DNA from: a virus
Strand: one strand, 5' to 3'
DNA length: 44,005 nt
Virus record (IMG/VR): IMGVR_UViG_3300037247_000653
Span: 1 to 44,005 of that record
In this document: one piece after another, positions 37,234 to 44,005 of the stretch
How the letters are laid out: each line of letters starts with the position of its first letter
Position numbering within the stretch: the stretch's first letter is position 1
The notes under the pieces: model-generated
Database searches by the model: none
Told to the model about the DNA's origin: nothing
Seen by the model: the letters and a program-made list of their open reading frames with translations, nothing else
Position numbers and translations under genes: made by a program

Positions 37234-37802
37234 CAGTCCTCGTAGTAAGCGTGGATTCGCACGCAGGCTAGCGTTGTCGCAGATGCGACATTCTGTACCG
37301 TGAGTGTGAGCGAGTCGTTTTGCCCCAGGATCAGCGCCCCCTCATACTCTATGTTGCTGTGACCTATGTCATTGATGTGCTGGCTCATCCACTCCCCGCC
37401 GCTCCGCGTCTTACCAGCGGCGCTTGCGGCAAAGACATCAGCGTCCGCAACGTTGCTCGAGGCGAAGTTATGGTTCACCTCCACTCCCGCATTCGCGTCT
37501 GAGACGATGGTCCCGCCCGTGTCGTTCTTATATAGAATCCACTGCTGAACGACACTACCGCACGTTCTAATTTTGTGGATGTGAAGATGCTTGGTACTGG
37601 AGGTGTTCTTCAAATAGAAGACTGCGTGTTCAGTCGTACCCGTGGGTGCGACGAAGACTCCCGTCGCAAACTCATACGATTGTGCCACCTCCTGCGAATT
37701 GTCTTTGCAGTCACAGTTCGTGATCGCCTTCGTTAGTAGACGATTGTCGCTGTCTACAGCAGCCCTATACCCTCCCCCTGTTCCGTCTTCAATCTGTGGC
37801 AT
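37233..37802 (-). CDS. Beta-rich virion protein (189 aa)
   Basis: ATG 37802 behind GGAGAGTTAG. Strands around AVFYLKNTSSTKHLHIHKIRTC and SLTLTVQNVASATTLACVRIHAY suggest a jelly-roll. Related in style to the 143-aa neighbour. Structural role inferred from location. Confidence 0.65.
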   Translation of the reverse strand: MPQIEDGTGGGYRAAVDSDNRLLTKAITNCDCKDNSQEVAQSYEFATGVFVAPTGTTEHAVFYLKNTSSTKHLHIHKIRTCGSVVQQWILYKNDTGGTIVSDANAGVEVNHNFASSNVADADVFAASAAGKTRSGGEWMSQHINDIGHSNIEYEGALILGQNDSLTLTVQNVASATTLACVRIHAYYED

Positions 37803-38106
37803 CTAACTCTCCTAATTCTTCGCCTGTCACCATTGCAAGGTGAGCGTTCTGGATTTTCAGTTGCGTCAGTATCTCGCCCAAAAGGACGGACGTGGCCCGA
37901 ACCTCGTTCACCTCAACAACCCCTATTTGCTCCACCACTACCGTCTTGTCCCGAACCCAGTCCGCGCCGTCGTAGACGAACTCCTTCTGGGTGTCCGTCT
38001 CGGTGAAAGTCGAGCCGACCATCACGTTCGACGGCTTGGTATCCGTGGACAGGCCGTAGAAGCGGGGCAAGCGGCCTTGGTCGTGACTCTGATCCGTGAC
38101 GGTCAC
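37789..38106 (-). CDS. Hypothetical protein (105 aa)
   Basis: GTG 38106 overlaps the upstream stop. N-terminal GSTFTETDTQKEFVYDGADWVRD resembles the short beta module in fibre proteins; C-terminal helix (LGEILTQLKIQNAHLAMVTG). Unknown. Confidence 0.65.
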   Translation of the reverse strand: MTVTDQSHDQGRLPRFYGLSTDTKPSNVMVGSTFTETDTQKEFVYDGADWVRDKTVVVEQIGVVEVNEVRATSVLLGEILTQLKIQNAHLAMVTGEELGELDATD

Positions 38107-38375
38107 TCTCGCTCCTCGTAGAACACGTTGGCGATTAGCGTCCCGTCTCCGGTGCTCTCCACGGCCAGCCCGTTCGGGTACGGCTCATTCAGTCCGGAGA
38201 TGCTTCGCTCCTCGTCGGCAGGGATGACGATCATGCTCGCGGTTCTGTCACCGTCTTTGAACGTAACGTAGCGGAGTTCCGTACCTGTATTCGTTAACGA
38301 CCAGCCCGTTAGACGCGCAGCGCCTGCCGTCACCTCCACACGTTCGTTCAGGTCTTCGGACAGCCAAGAACTCAC
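38103..38375 (-). CDS. Hypothetical protein (90 aa)
   Basis: GTG 38375 behind GGAAAGGAAGATTC. Small beta fold (RLTGWSLTNTGTELRYVTFKDG, then ASMIVIPADEERSI). Possibly a tail or decoration subunit. Confidence 0.65.
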   Translation of the reverse strand: MSSWLSEDLNERVEVTAGAARLTGWSLTNTGTELRYVTFKDGDRTASMIVIPADEERSISGLNEPYPNGLAVESTGDGTLIANVFYEERE

Positions 38376-38394
38376 GAATCTTCCTTTCCAAGCA

Positions 38395-38418
38395 GGGGGG
38401 TGGTGGCCACCACCCCCC
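38395..38418. repeat. 24-bp perfect palindrome between virion genes
   Basis: Six G, TGGTGG, CCACCA, six C. Could form a 12-bp hairpin in the late transcript. No T-run follows on the minus strand; the Shine-Dalgarno of the 90-aa gene lies within 10 bases on the other side. Confidence 0.85.
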
Positions 38419-38424
38419 TAATGA

Positions 38425-39420
38425 CTATGCCGTCGCCGGAATGGCGTAAGTCCAACCGTTAGCCGCCTCGCCAGCAACGTCCTCAGCCATGTTGCCCGCC
38501 CAATCGTCACCTGAACCCGCTGCGTAACCACCGGCAATGGTGTACGCCCCACCGAACGAGTTGCCGTAGAAGTTGGTGTTCGAGCCGTTGGTGTTCTTGA
38601 GCTTCTGCGTCGGAGACTGGTTCGCACCCCCCGCAAGGAAGGTGTTGTTACGAACGATTCCCATCTTGAAGGACATATCCTTGATGAGGTTGTCGGAGTC
38701 CCCGAACCAACAATCCTCAACAGTCCAGAAGCTGGGTGCGTCGTGGCTAGTATCGGTACACTGCATACAGGCACCATCCGTCGAGCCGGAAGCGAACCCG
38801 TAGAACCTGCTGTTCCGAATAACACTCAACGCAGAGTTGGAGTTCGTGTTCGTCACCTGAATGCCGTAGAGCCCCTGGTTCTGACCCACGAACAGGCAGT
38901 TCTCCATTACCGTCCCAGGCGCGCTAGCGTTGGTGGTGACGCCGTCGAAGTACACGCACGCAGAGTCGGCCAGCGCATCGAACTCGAAGCCACTGATATA
39001 CCATCCCCTTGCCCTAATCGCAAGGGCAGGCGAACCCGCTGTGGATGCTGTGAGCCACGCCGCTCCGTAGGAGTCCGGCGTGGGGGAGACGGCGATAAGC
39101 CGCCCGAAGGGGCAGACGGTGTTGAGCGGCGTCTCAACGTCCTCGGCATACGCACCAGGGGCAACAAAGATGCTCACCCCGCCACGCCGGACGGAGCTAG
39201 CGCCGAGCGCGGCAGCCGCCGTCATCGCCAGGCTGATGGTTGAGTAGGCCGTTGCCCAAGACAAGCCTGCGCCCGTGGCCGACCCGTTAACAGAGTCAAC
39301 GTAGTAGCTCTGCCCAAACGGATACTGGAAAATCTCGTTGCCATTGCTGTAAGCCTCAAGCTGCTGCGTCTCCTGGTTCCAATGCCAGCCACGCTTGACC
39401 GAAGTTCTTGAGAAACCCAT
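38425..39420 (-). CDS. Right-handed beta-helix virion protein (331 aa)
   Basis: ATG 39420 behind GGAGATAAGAT. After GQSYYVDSVNGSATGAGLSWATAYSTI the protein shows the repeating pattern of pectate-lyase-like beta-helices (ISGFEFDALADSACVYFDGV, MENCLFVGQNQGLYGIQV, IRNSRFYGFA, VEDCWFGDSDNLIKDM, VRNNTFLAGGA). Such proteins act as phage fibres or surface depolymerases. No catalytic triad is obvious. Confidence 0.85.
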   Translation of the reverse strand: MGFSRTSVKRGWHWNQETQQLEAYSNGNEIFQYPFGQSYYVDSVNGSATGAGLSWATAYSTISLAMTAAAALGASSVRRGGVSIFVAPGAYAEDVETPLNTVCPFGRLIAVSPTPDSYGAAWLTASTAGSPALAIRARGWYISGFEFDALADSACVYFDGVTTNASAPGTVMENCLFVGQNQGLYGIQVTNTNSNSALSVIRNSRFYGFASGSTDGACMQCTDTSHDAPSFWTVEDCWFGDSDNLIKDMSFKMGIVRNNTFLAGGANQSPTQKLKNTNGSNTNFYGNSFGGAYTIAGGYAAGSGDDWAGNMAEDVAGEAANGWTYAIPATA

Positions 39421-39464
39421 ATCTTATCTCCTTTGCTGCAAAGGCAGCACTTGAAAAGGAAGGT

Positions 39465-39490
39465 GGAGGGGGTTTAAGGGCACCCCCTCC
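39465..39490 (-). terminator. Hairpin between 266-aa and beta-helix genes
   Basis: GGAGGGGGT and ACCCCCTCC form a 9-bp stem around an 8-nt loop. On the minus strand it is followed by ACCTTCCTTTTC, a poor T-run, so partial termination or mRNA stabilisation. Confidence 0.6.
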
Positions 39491-39504
39491 GAAAGCCCAC
39501 TATG

Positions 39505-40305
39505 TCAAGCGCTCCAATCGCGATTGCCCTTGGCCCAAATATAATCGCACTCCAACAGAGGGTCGCCCGTGGACCCGGCTGCGAGAATGAGAATCGGGTG
39601 GTACAGGGCGTCGACATCGAGCGTACCCGACTTCATGCGGGCTACCCTTGTCAGACCGTTCTGGTTAGCCATCCCTACGGCGCCAATCCAGCCCTCCGCA
39701 TTCCCTGCAACGTCGATCTCGACCCTGGCAATAACCCAGGAGTCGGCTGTGATGGTGGCAAGGGCCCTGACGCCTAACGCCCCCAGCGTGGTTTCGCCCT
39801 GGAGCGCGTCTGATAAGGCAGCCGCGGTGGTCTCTGTGCCGTCCAGTGAAGAGTGGAACCTGTAGTCGTCCGTGTCTGCCGACGTGTCGGTGTAGAAACC
39901 GACGGTGTTGCCGCCGTCAAGCGTCGTCAGGGCTGTGCCGCTCAGGGTGAACGGGTTAAGCGGCTCGGCAACCGCCACCGTCTCCTGCCACCCCACGAAC
40001 ACGCGGAGGTCAGTTGCCAAAGTTCCCTTGAACCGTGCCTCCATTCGCAAAGTGCCGTTACTGGACGGCACCATCGGTGCCCCCCAGAAAGCCATGCCAT
40101 TCCCTGCAGCACCCGCCCCGTTGGCCGAGACGACGCCACCGCTCTCATCCACGGTGAAGAAGAGTTCAGTCTGCCCGCCAAGGGCAGCAAAGGTAAGGTC
40201 ATTGTACCTCGTACCCGCCGTGCCGTCCGCAATGGAAGCCGTGGCGTTATATCCGTTGAAGTCCTCAGAGAATCCGATTCTCCCAAAGTCACTCTGGATT
40301 GGCAT
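39505..40305 (-). CDS. Lectin-like virion protein after capsid (266 aa)
   Basis: ATG 40305 behind GGAAAGGAACATT. Alternating strands such as GTLRMEARFKGTLATDLRVFVGW, NTVGFYTDTSADTDDYRF and SWVIARVEIDVAGNAEGWIGAV fit a concanavalin-like jelly-roll, probably a head decoration protein since it follows the capsid gene. No enzyme motif. Confidence 0.7.
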   Translation of the reverse strand: MPIQSDFGRIGFSEDFNGYNATASIADGTAGTRYNDLTFAALGGQTELFFTVDESGGVVSANGAGAAGNGMAFWGAPMVPSSNGTLRMEARFKGTLATDLRVFVGWQETVAVAEPLNPFTLSGTALTTLDGGNTVGFYTDTSADTDDYRFHSSLDGTETTAAALSDALQGETTLGALGVRALATITADSWVIARVEIDVAGNAEGWIGAVGMANQNGLTRVARMKSGTLDVDALYHPILILAAGSTGDPLLECDYIWAKGNRDWSA

Positions 40306-40338
40306 AATGTTCCTTTCCAGCGGGTCCTCCGCTGTATG

Positions 40339-40360
40339 AAAAAGCCCGCGTCCTGCGGGC
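40339..40360 (-). terminator. Intrinsic terminator after the major capsid gene
   Basis: GCCCGC, 5-nt loop, GCGGGC, then TTTTT on the minus strand; followed by CATACAGCGGAGG. Placed as expected to stop part of the transcripts after the most abundant product. Confidence 0.9.
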
Positions 40361-40392
40361 TGCTAGGTGTGTATTCAGTTGTTATTCAGTTG

Positions 40393-41280
40393 TCAGGAAG
40401 TTGGTGCTGTGGCGTCTGATTTGTGCAAGTACGCCCAGACCTGAGTCGAACCGCTCTTGCGCTCCACGAAGGCATACTCGTTCGTCATCGAGATGACGTC
40501 CGCACCGCCGCCGAAGTACATGTCGCGGTCGGTCTCCGTCTTGAGGTCCATGCCGATAGCGGCGACAACGCCTTCTCGGGAGTGCGTCGCCCCATTAGCG
40601 TTCGGCACGGAGTCCACGATGATGTTGCCATCCTCGAACACGTTGGAGCCCGCCACCGTCCCCGAGAAGCCCTTGCGGAAGGTGTCCGCCGTTATACCAT
40701 CAGGGATGGTGTAGGTTCCCACGCCAGCCAGCACCTCATCCTGTACGTCCTTGATCTGCCGACCGTGCAGGACGGTGTAGACCTCCGCCATGCTCGGCTC
40801 CGTCACGTTCGAGGTGACATTGGTCTTGGCCGAGGATATGTGGCCGAACGAGATGGGATTGCCCGAACCGGGCGAGTTGGTCGTGGCGAACGTGGAGAAT
40901 ATGGACAGGTAGTCCTCGTCCTCCTTACGGTTCATCGCGTTCCCTCCAAGGCCGCCCATCTTGTCCTTCACAACGCTGGCGATCTTCCTGAACGTCCTAT
41001 CCGTGATCTTGATGATGATTTGACTCATCGTCGGCTCAATGGACAGGAGCGTCCCTTGAAGCTGTTGGAAGTTCCGGTTGTCCACGGTTTCCGTGATGTC
41101 CTGACCTGACACCTGACTAAGCGCGAACTCAGTCCAGTTCAGGCCGGTATTGGGGGTCTGCTGCTTCACATCGCAGGTGCGGCGCCAAGTGCCCGCAAAC
41201 TCCTTGACGATGCGAGCCCCGCCAACGATATCTGGCAAGGCATCAGTCAGAGACCCGGTACTCGTCTCTCCTGTCGCCAT
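40393..41280 (-). CDS. Major capsid protein
   Basis: 295 residues, ATG 41280 behind GGAGGAATAAGAA. The layout (disordered N-terminus, then TWRRTCDVKQQTPNTGLNW, long helix MSQIIIKITDRTFRKIASVVKDKMGG, and a final strand with MTNEYAFVERKSGSTQVW) is that of an HK97-fold major capsid protein. It is flanked by a scaffold-like gene and a decoration-type gene, with a terminator after it. I did not recognise a specific subfamily. Confidence 0.8.
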   Translation of the reverse strand: MATGETSTGSLTDALPDIVGGARIVKEFAGTWRRTCDVKQQTPNTGLNWTEFALSQVSGQDITETVDNRNFQQLQGTLLSIEPTMSQIIIKITDRTFRKIASVVKDKMGGLGGNAMNRKEDEDYLSIFSTFATTNSPGSGNPISFGHISSAKTNVTSNVTEPSMAEVYTVLHGRQIKDVQDEVLAGVGTYTIPDGITADTFRKGFSGTVAGSNVFEDGNIIVDSVPNANGATHSREGVVAAIGMDLKTETDRDMYFGGGADVISMTNEYAFVERKSGSTQVWAYLHKSDATAPTS

Positions 41281-41292
41281 TTCTTATTCCTC

Positions 41293-42111
41293 CTAGCCCG
41301 CCCTCCGGCGGGCCCGTATTTCCTTAATCTGTTGGATAGGTGTACTCGGGTCAACGAGTAATTCCTCATCGCTACGCCCGCCGCCCGCCGAAGAGGTCGC
41401 CATACTAGGGCCTTGCCCCGAACGGGTTCCGCCCTTGGCCCCCTCTATCTGGGCTTCGAGCCTCTTGATCTTCGCCTGGTCGGTTGCCCTGACGTCCGCT
41501 ATGAGCGCTTCGACAATCTTCTTGGGCTCGCCTTCGGGCCGGCCGTTCTCATCCCACCTCTGGATGGCTGCGCGGTACCTAGCAGTAGCCCTTGAGCCAG
41601 CACTACCCGCGTAATCCCCAAAGAAGAGGGCCGTCTCGACCACGCCCTGTTGGAAGCCTGTCTGCCTACCGGCAGTCTCGCCAAACTCTTGCAGCCCCTT
41701 GAGTTGCCCAAGGAAACCCTGGACCACTTCGGCGCCTACCTCTTTGGTGAGAGTGCCTTCGCTGACATGCCGGTTGATGGCGTCGGTAAAGCCCTTGACG
41801 CCCGACACAACCTGCGTGGAGAGCTGTATGCTTCTCTCGCTTGACTTGACCGAGCGCTCGATGCTCGGCTGCAGCTCTCTCTGGGCTTGGCCGTAGCCCG
41901 CCTTGTGTGTGACATCCAGCCGGGCCTCGTCTGCGAGCTTCCAGTCCTCGTTCTGGCGTTGCCTCTCTATCGAAACCTCATAGGTTTCAGGCTCTTGCTC
42001 CTCCGTCACGGCTTCCGTTTCGGGCTCGACAGGCTTCGTCCCCAACTCTTCAGCTGGAGCCGAAGCGACCTCTTCCTCCTGGGTCGCCGCAGCAGCGGTT
42101 TCGGTTTCCAT
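41293..42111 (-). CDS. Scaffolding protein
   Basis: 272 residues from ATG 42111 (GGAGGTGACTTG upstream; a TTG one codon earlier is possible). Acidic Glu/Ala/Pro/Thr-rich N-terminus, helical centre, and basic C-terminal end (IQQIKEIRARRRAG), the usual profile of phage scaffolding proteins whose basic tail contacts the capsid. It sits immediately before the major capsid gene. Confidence 0.8.
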   Translation of the reverse strand: METETAAAATQEEEVASAPAEELGTKPVEPETEAVTEEQEPETYEVSIERQRQNEDWKLADEARLDVTHKAGYGQAQRELQPSIERSVKSSERSIQLSTQVVSGVKGFTDAINRHVSEGTLTKEVGAEVVQGFLGQLKGLQEFGETAGRQTGFQQGVVETALFFGDYAGSAGSRATARYRAAIQRWDENGRPEGEPKKIVEALIADVRATDQAKIKRLEAQIEGAKGGTRSGQGPSMATSSAGGGRSDEELLVDPSTPIQQIKEIRARRRAG

Positions 42112-42128
42112 CAAGTCACCTCCAAATG

Positions 42129-42149
42129 AAAAGTCCCCTCGAAAGGGGG
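42129..42149 (-). terminator. Intrinsic terminator with TTCG tetraloop before scaffold gene
   Basis: CCCCT-TTCG-AGGGG then ACTTTTC on the minus strand, directly followed by ATTTGGAGGTGACTTG and ATG. Same terminator-plus-GGAGG layout as other late operon sites. Confidence 0.85.
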
Positions 42150-42173
42150 CTGTATGCTAGTCCGCTAGTTGGC

Positions 42174-43292
42174 CTAAACAGGGACAGCGGATGCAGCAGG
42201 TGCTGCCTCGCTCATGAAGTCTGGTAGCATCTTCTTGATGTCGTTAATCAGATCCTCCGTCGTCGGCTGTGCCGGCGGCGTGGGCAGGGGCCCAGCCCCG
42301 GCCGCTATCTCATCCACGCTCGGCCCTGGGAAGATTGTCTTGAACAAGTCTTCCCGCGACTCGAACTGATGAACCGGCGCTGGGCCGATACCGCCATCTG
42401 GCCCGAGTCCAGGTAGCATCAGGCTGACACCGCCTGGGATGCTGGACTGCAAGGCTTTGAGCTTCGTTGGGCCACGCGCTGTGCTGACATCCGCCGCCTT
42501 CTCCACCCGTCCCTGCTCCTCCTTATAGATGTCCATAGCCTCTGTGAAACCGAGGTCTTTATTCAACATCGCGTTTCTCAAAGCCGCCTGTAGTTGCTGC
42601 AACATCGTCGCCTGTCGCGCCTCCCTGTCCGCCGTAGACTCGAACGTGGGGTCGCTGGTGTAGCCGATGATGTTGCCGTTCCCGTCGAAGATGCCCAGGA
42701 TGCCAGGGGCAATCTCACGGGATGAGCCGCCAGGGGTGCGGGTAGTGCCAGCACCCGTCAGGCCAAGTGCAGACCGGAGGTCAACCTTGTTACCATCCTT
42801 GTCCCAGAACATCCCAGGAATGACCGTCCCCGTTGTGGGGTCGTTCATTGGAGTCAAGCCTTGAGGTACTGACGGTTCGGCAGGTATATTGGCGTCGTTC
42901 AGTTCCTTAGTGGTAGCGTCACGGGATGCCGTGAGATTTCCACTATCGTCAACAATCACAGCTTTACCGCTGAACGTTACGTAGGTGCCCGCAGGAAGCA
43001 GGAACTGTTGCCCCGTGGAGTCCTGAATGATGAACCCAGCGGGTTTACCTTGCTGCTCAGCCGCTAGTGGGGAGCCAGGAATCGCAGTCCCAAGGCCAGC
43101 AGCAGCAGCACCGAGCTGGGCGATCTGCTGGCCTGTAACCTGGTAGCTTTGACCGTCAACGATGATGGTCTCACCAACGAGAGTGGTAAGCTCGCTGTCG
43201 CTCGGATTAGCTAGGGCCGCTGCTGCACGTGCCTTATCAGCCGCCGAAGCGTTGGGGTCAGCCAGAATCGCCAGTGCTTCTTCTCGCGTCAT
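42174..43292 (-). CDS. Virion protein (372 aa)
   Basis: ATG 43292 behind GGTGGAGAAGTAACG. Ala-rich N-terminus (LADPNASAADKARAAAALANP), a beta-rich middle (ETIIVDGQSYQVTGQQ, NGNIIGYTSDPTF), and a helical/Pro-rich end. Located between the polyvalent protein and scaffold. Likely an internal or ejected protein; no known family. Confidence 0.7.
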   Translation of the reverse strand: MTREEALAILADPNASAADKARAAAALANPSDSELTTLVGETIIVDGQSYQVTGQQIAQLGAAAAGLGTAIPGSPLAAEQQGKPAGFIIQDSTGQQFLLPAGTYVTFSGKAVIVDDSGNLTASRDATTKELNDANIPAEPSVPQGLTPMNDPTTGTVIPGMFWDKDGNKVDLRSALGLTGAGTTRTPGGSSREIAPGILGIFDGNGNIIGYTSDPTFESTADREARQATMLQQLQAALRNAMLNKDLGFTEAMDIYKEEQGRVEKAADVSTARGPTKLKALQSSIPGGVSLMLPGLGPDGGIGPAPVHQFESREDLFKTIFPGPSVDEIAAGAGPLPTPPAQPTTEDLINDIKKMLPDFMSEAAPAASAVPV

Positions 43293-43294
43293 CG

Positions 43295-44005
43295 TTACTT
43301 CTCCACCGGAGGTAGGCCCTTAGACGCACGAACAGCGTCCGTGATGTAATCCGTTCCCAAGAGGTCTTCCAGGCCAGCATTCTCAAGGTCATCCTGATTC
43401 TCAACCACAATCCCCACCCATTCCGGGTTGAGCAACCCGCCCTGTTCGGGGAAGTTCGTGCGCTGTTTGACACTCTGGAGTATCTGAGCCATGGTGATGA
43501 CGTGCTGGGGTAGACCCATCTGCCGCCCAACAACCTCAATGGCATCCTTCATCGGCACCTTCACGCCCAACTCCATCTCCCACTCGTTGCGTTGGTCGCG
43601 CACCCGCTCGTTGAGCGTTTTGATGTCGAATATCTCACGCGGAGTGAGTCCCACGTACTTCGGCGTCTCAAGAAGCTGCCGCCTGATGCCGGGGTCGTAG
43701 GTCTGCACACCACCACCGAGCAGCGCGATGGGAGCGGTCACACCCGCCGCTATCGCGCCCTCCTCCCGCACCGCGTCGATGATGTCCTGAGTCGCTAGCG
43801 GCACGAGACGGTTGAACGCTTCACGCTTTGCCGTCTCCGCATCCAACCTGAGGGGTTCACCGATAAATGTCTCCCCCTTCAGCACATCCCACACGGCAGC
43901 CCATTCGGGCGCTAGGCCCGATCGCATCCAGCGAATGGCTTGGTCTGCTCGACCGGTAGGCACAAGCCCCAGCGTTTCATCGTAGCGACGTTCCGTCAGG
44001 ATCCG
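43295..44005 (-). CDS. Polyvalent virion protein, C-terminal part
   Basis: Completes the 1,153-residue gene starting at 2878 (1-127 equal 43879-44005). The C-terminal segment contains a helical region (KTLNERVRDQRNEWEMELG, EVVGRQMGLPQHVITMAQIL), common in large phage internal proteins, and ends at 43295. Not a separate gene: an internal Met at 43963 is not a start. Confidence 0.8.
   Translation of the reverse strand, partial: RILTERRYDETLGLVPTGRADQAIRWMRSGLAPEWAAVWDVLKGETFIGEPLRLDAETAKREAFNRLVPLATQDIIDAVREEGAIAAGVTAPIALLGGGVQTYDPGIRRQLLETPKYVGLTPREIFDIKTLNERVRDQRNEWEMELGVKVPMKDAIEVVGRQMGLPQHVITMAQILQSVKQRTNFPEQGGLLNPEWVGIVVENQDDLENAGLEDLLGTDYITDAVRASKGLPPVEK
43879..44005. repeat. Right copy of 127-bp terminal direct repeat
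   Basis: Identical to bases 1-127; see that entry. Count its sequence once in the circular genome. Confidence 0.95.

Noticed and set aside
1-44005. Integrase, tRNA genes, DNA polymerase or tape measure
   Set aside because: No sequence with the expected motifs or cloverleaf was found; lifestyle and tail type are left open.

Overview
The window is one complete tailed-phage genome assembled as a circle. Bases 1-127 are repeated exactly at 43879-44005, so the unique length is 43,878 bp. The reading frame that runs off the left edge continues in phase at the right end and closes into a single 1,153-residue protein. The DNA is GC-rich and genes are packed with ATGA, TGATG or 8-13 nt overlaps. Strong GGAGG-type Shine-Dalgarno sites and sigma70-like promoters point to a bacterial host. 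I cannot name the host. A zinc ribbon at 24951-25145 resembles small proteins I associate with Chloroflexota and Actinobacteria, which is only a weak hint. No integrase, tRNA or CRISPR was seen. No long tape-measure gene or tail sheath was recognised, so a short-tailed (podovirus-like) virion is my inference.

Layout. Nearly everything is on the minus strand and is read right to left around the circle. A divergent control region (11097-11347) fires leftward into a block of small genes: a candidate small terminase subunit (10692-11096), small zinc-ribbon proteins, a HELIH metallopeptidase (8986-9378), large terminase (7196-8503) and portal (5303-7195). It continues into a Pro-rich virion protein, the 1,153-aa polyvalent protein across the origin of the circle, a 372-aa protein, scaffold (41293-42111) and major capsid protein (40393-41280). 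After the capsid come lectin-like, beta-helix and other beta-rich virion genes, tail and fibre genes (30805-34626), a tandem-repeat protein (27327-28445), and lysis genes (signal-anchored amidase with LysM, holin candidates; 25142-26855).

A second leftward operon starts at a near-consensus, apparently leaderless promoter at 24724-24752. Its first gene encodes a ribbon-helix-helix protein. It then carries about 30 early genes: zinc ribbons, a conserved DNA-metabolism-type protein (20324-21079), an HNH fusion protein, an Rnl2-type RNA ligase, an HTH/zinc protein, a replication initiator with iteron-like repeats inside the gene (16535-17338), two neighbouring nuclease-like genes including a VRR-NUC type, and a DUF1643 gene that looks like a recent cassette insertion. 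Only six small genes (11348-12574) run rightward. They meet the leftward early operon tail to tail with overlapping 3' ends.

The most unusual signal is a dispersed 14-bp element (consensus TCTCCCCGCGKAGW) present 13 times with four degenerate relatives. It is concentrated in the early half and often sits exactly at ribosome-binding sites or start codons. It resembles in concept the start-associated sequences and stoperators of mycobacteriophages but has a different sequence. Other repeated junction modules, and intrinsic terminators placed directly before strong ribosome-binding sites, suggest a genome built from exchangeable gene-boundary cassettes under genome-wide control.
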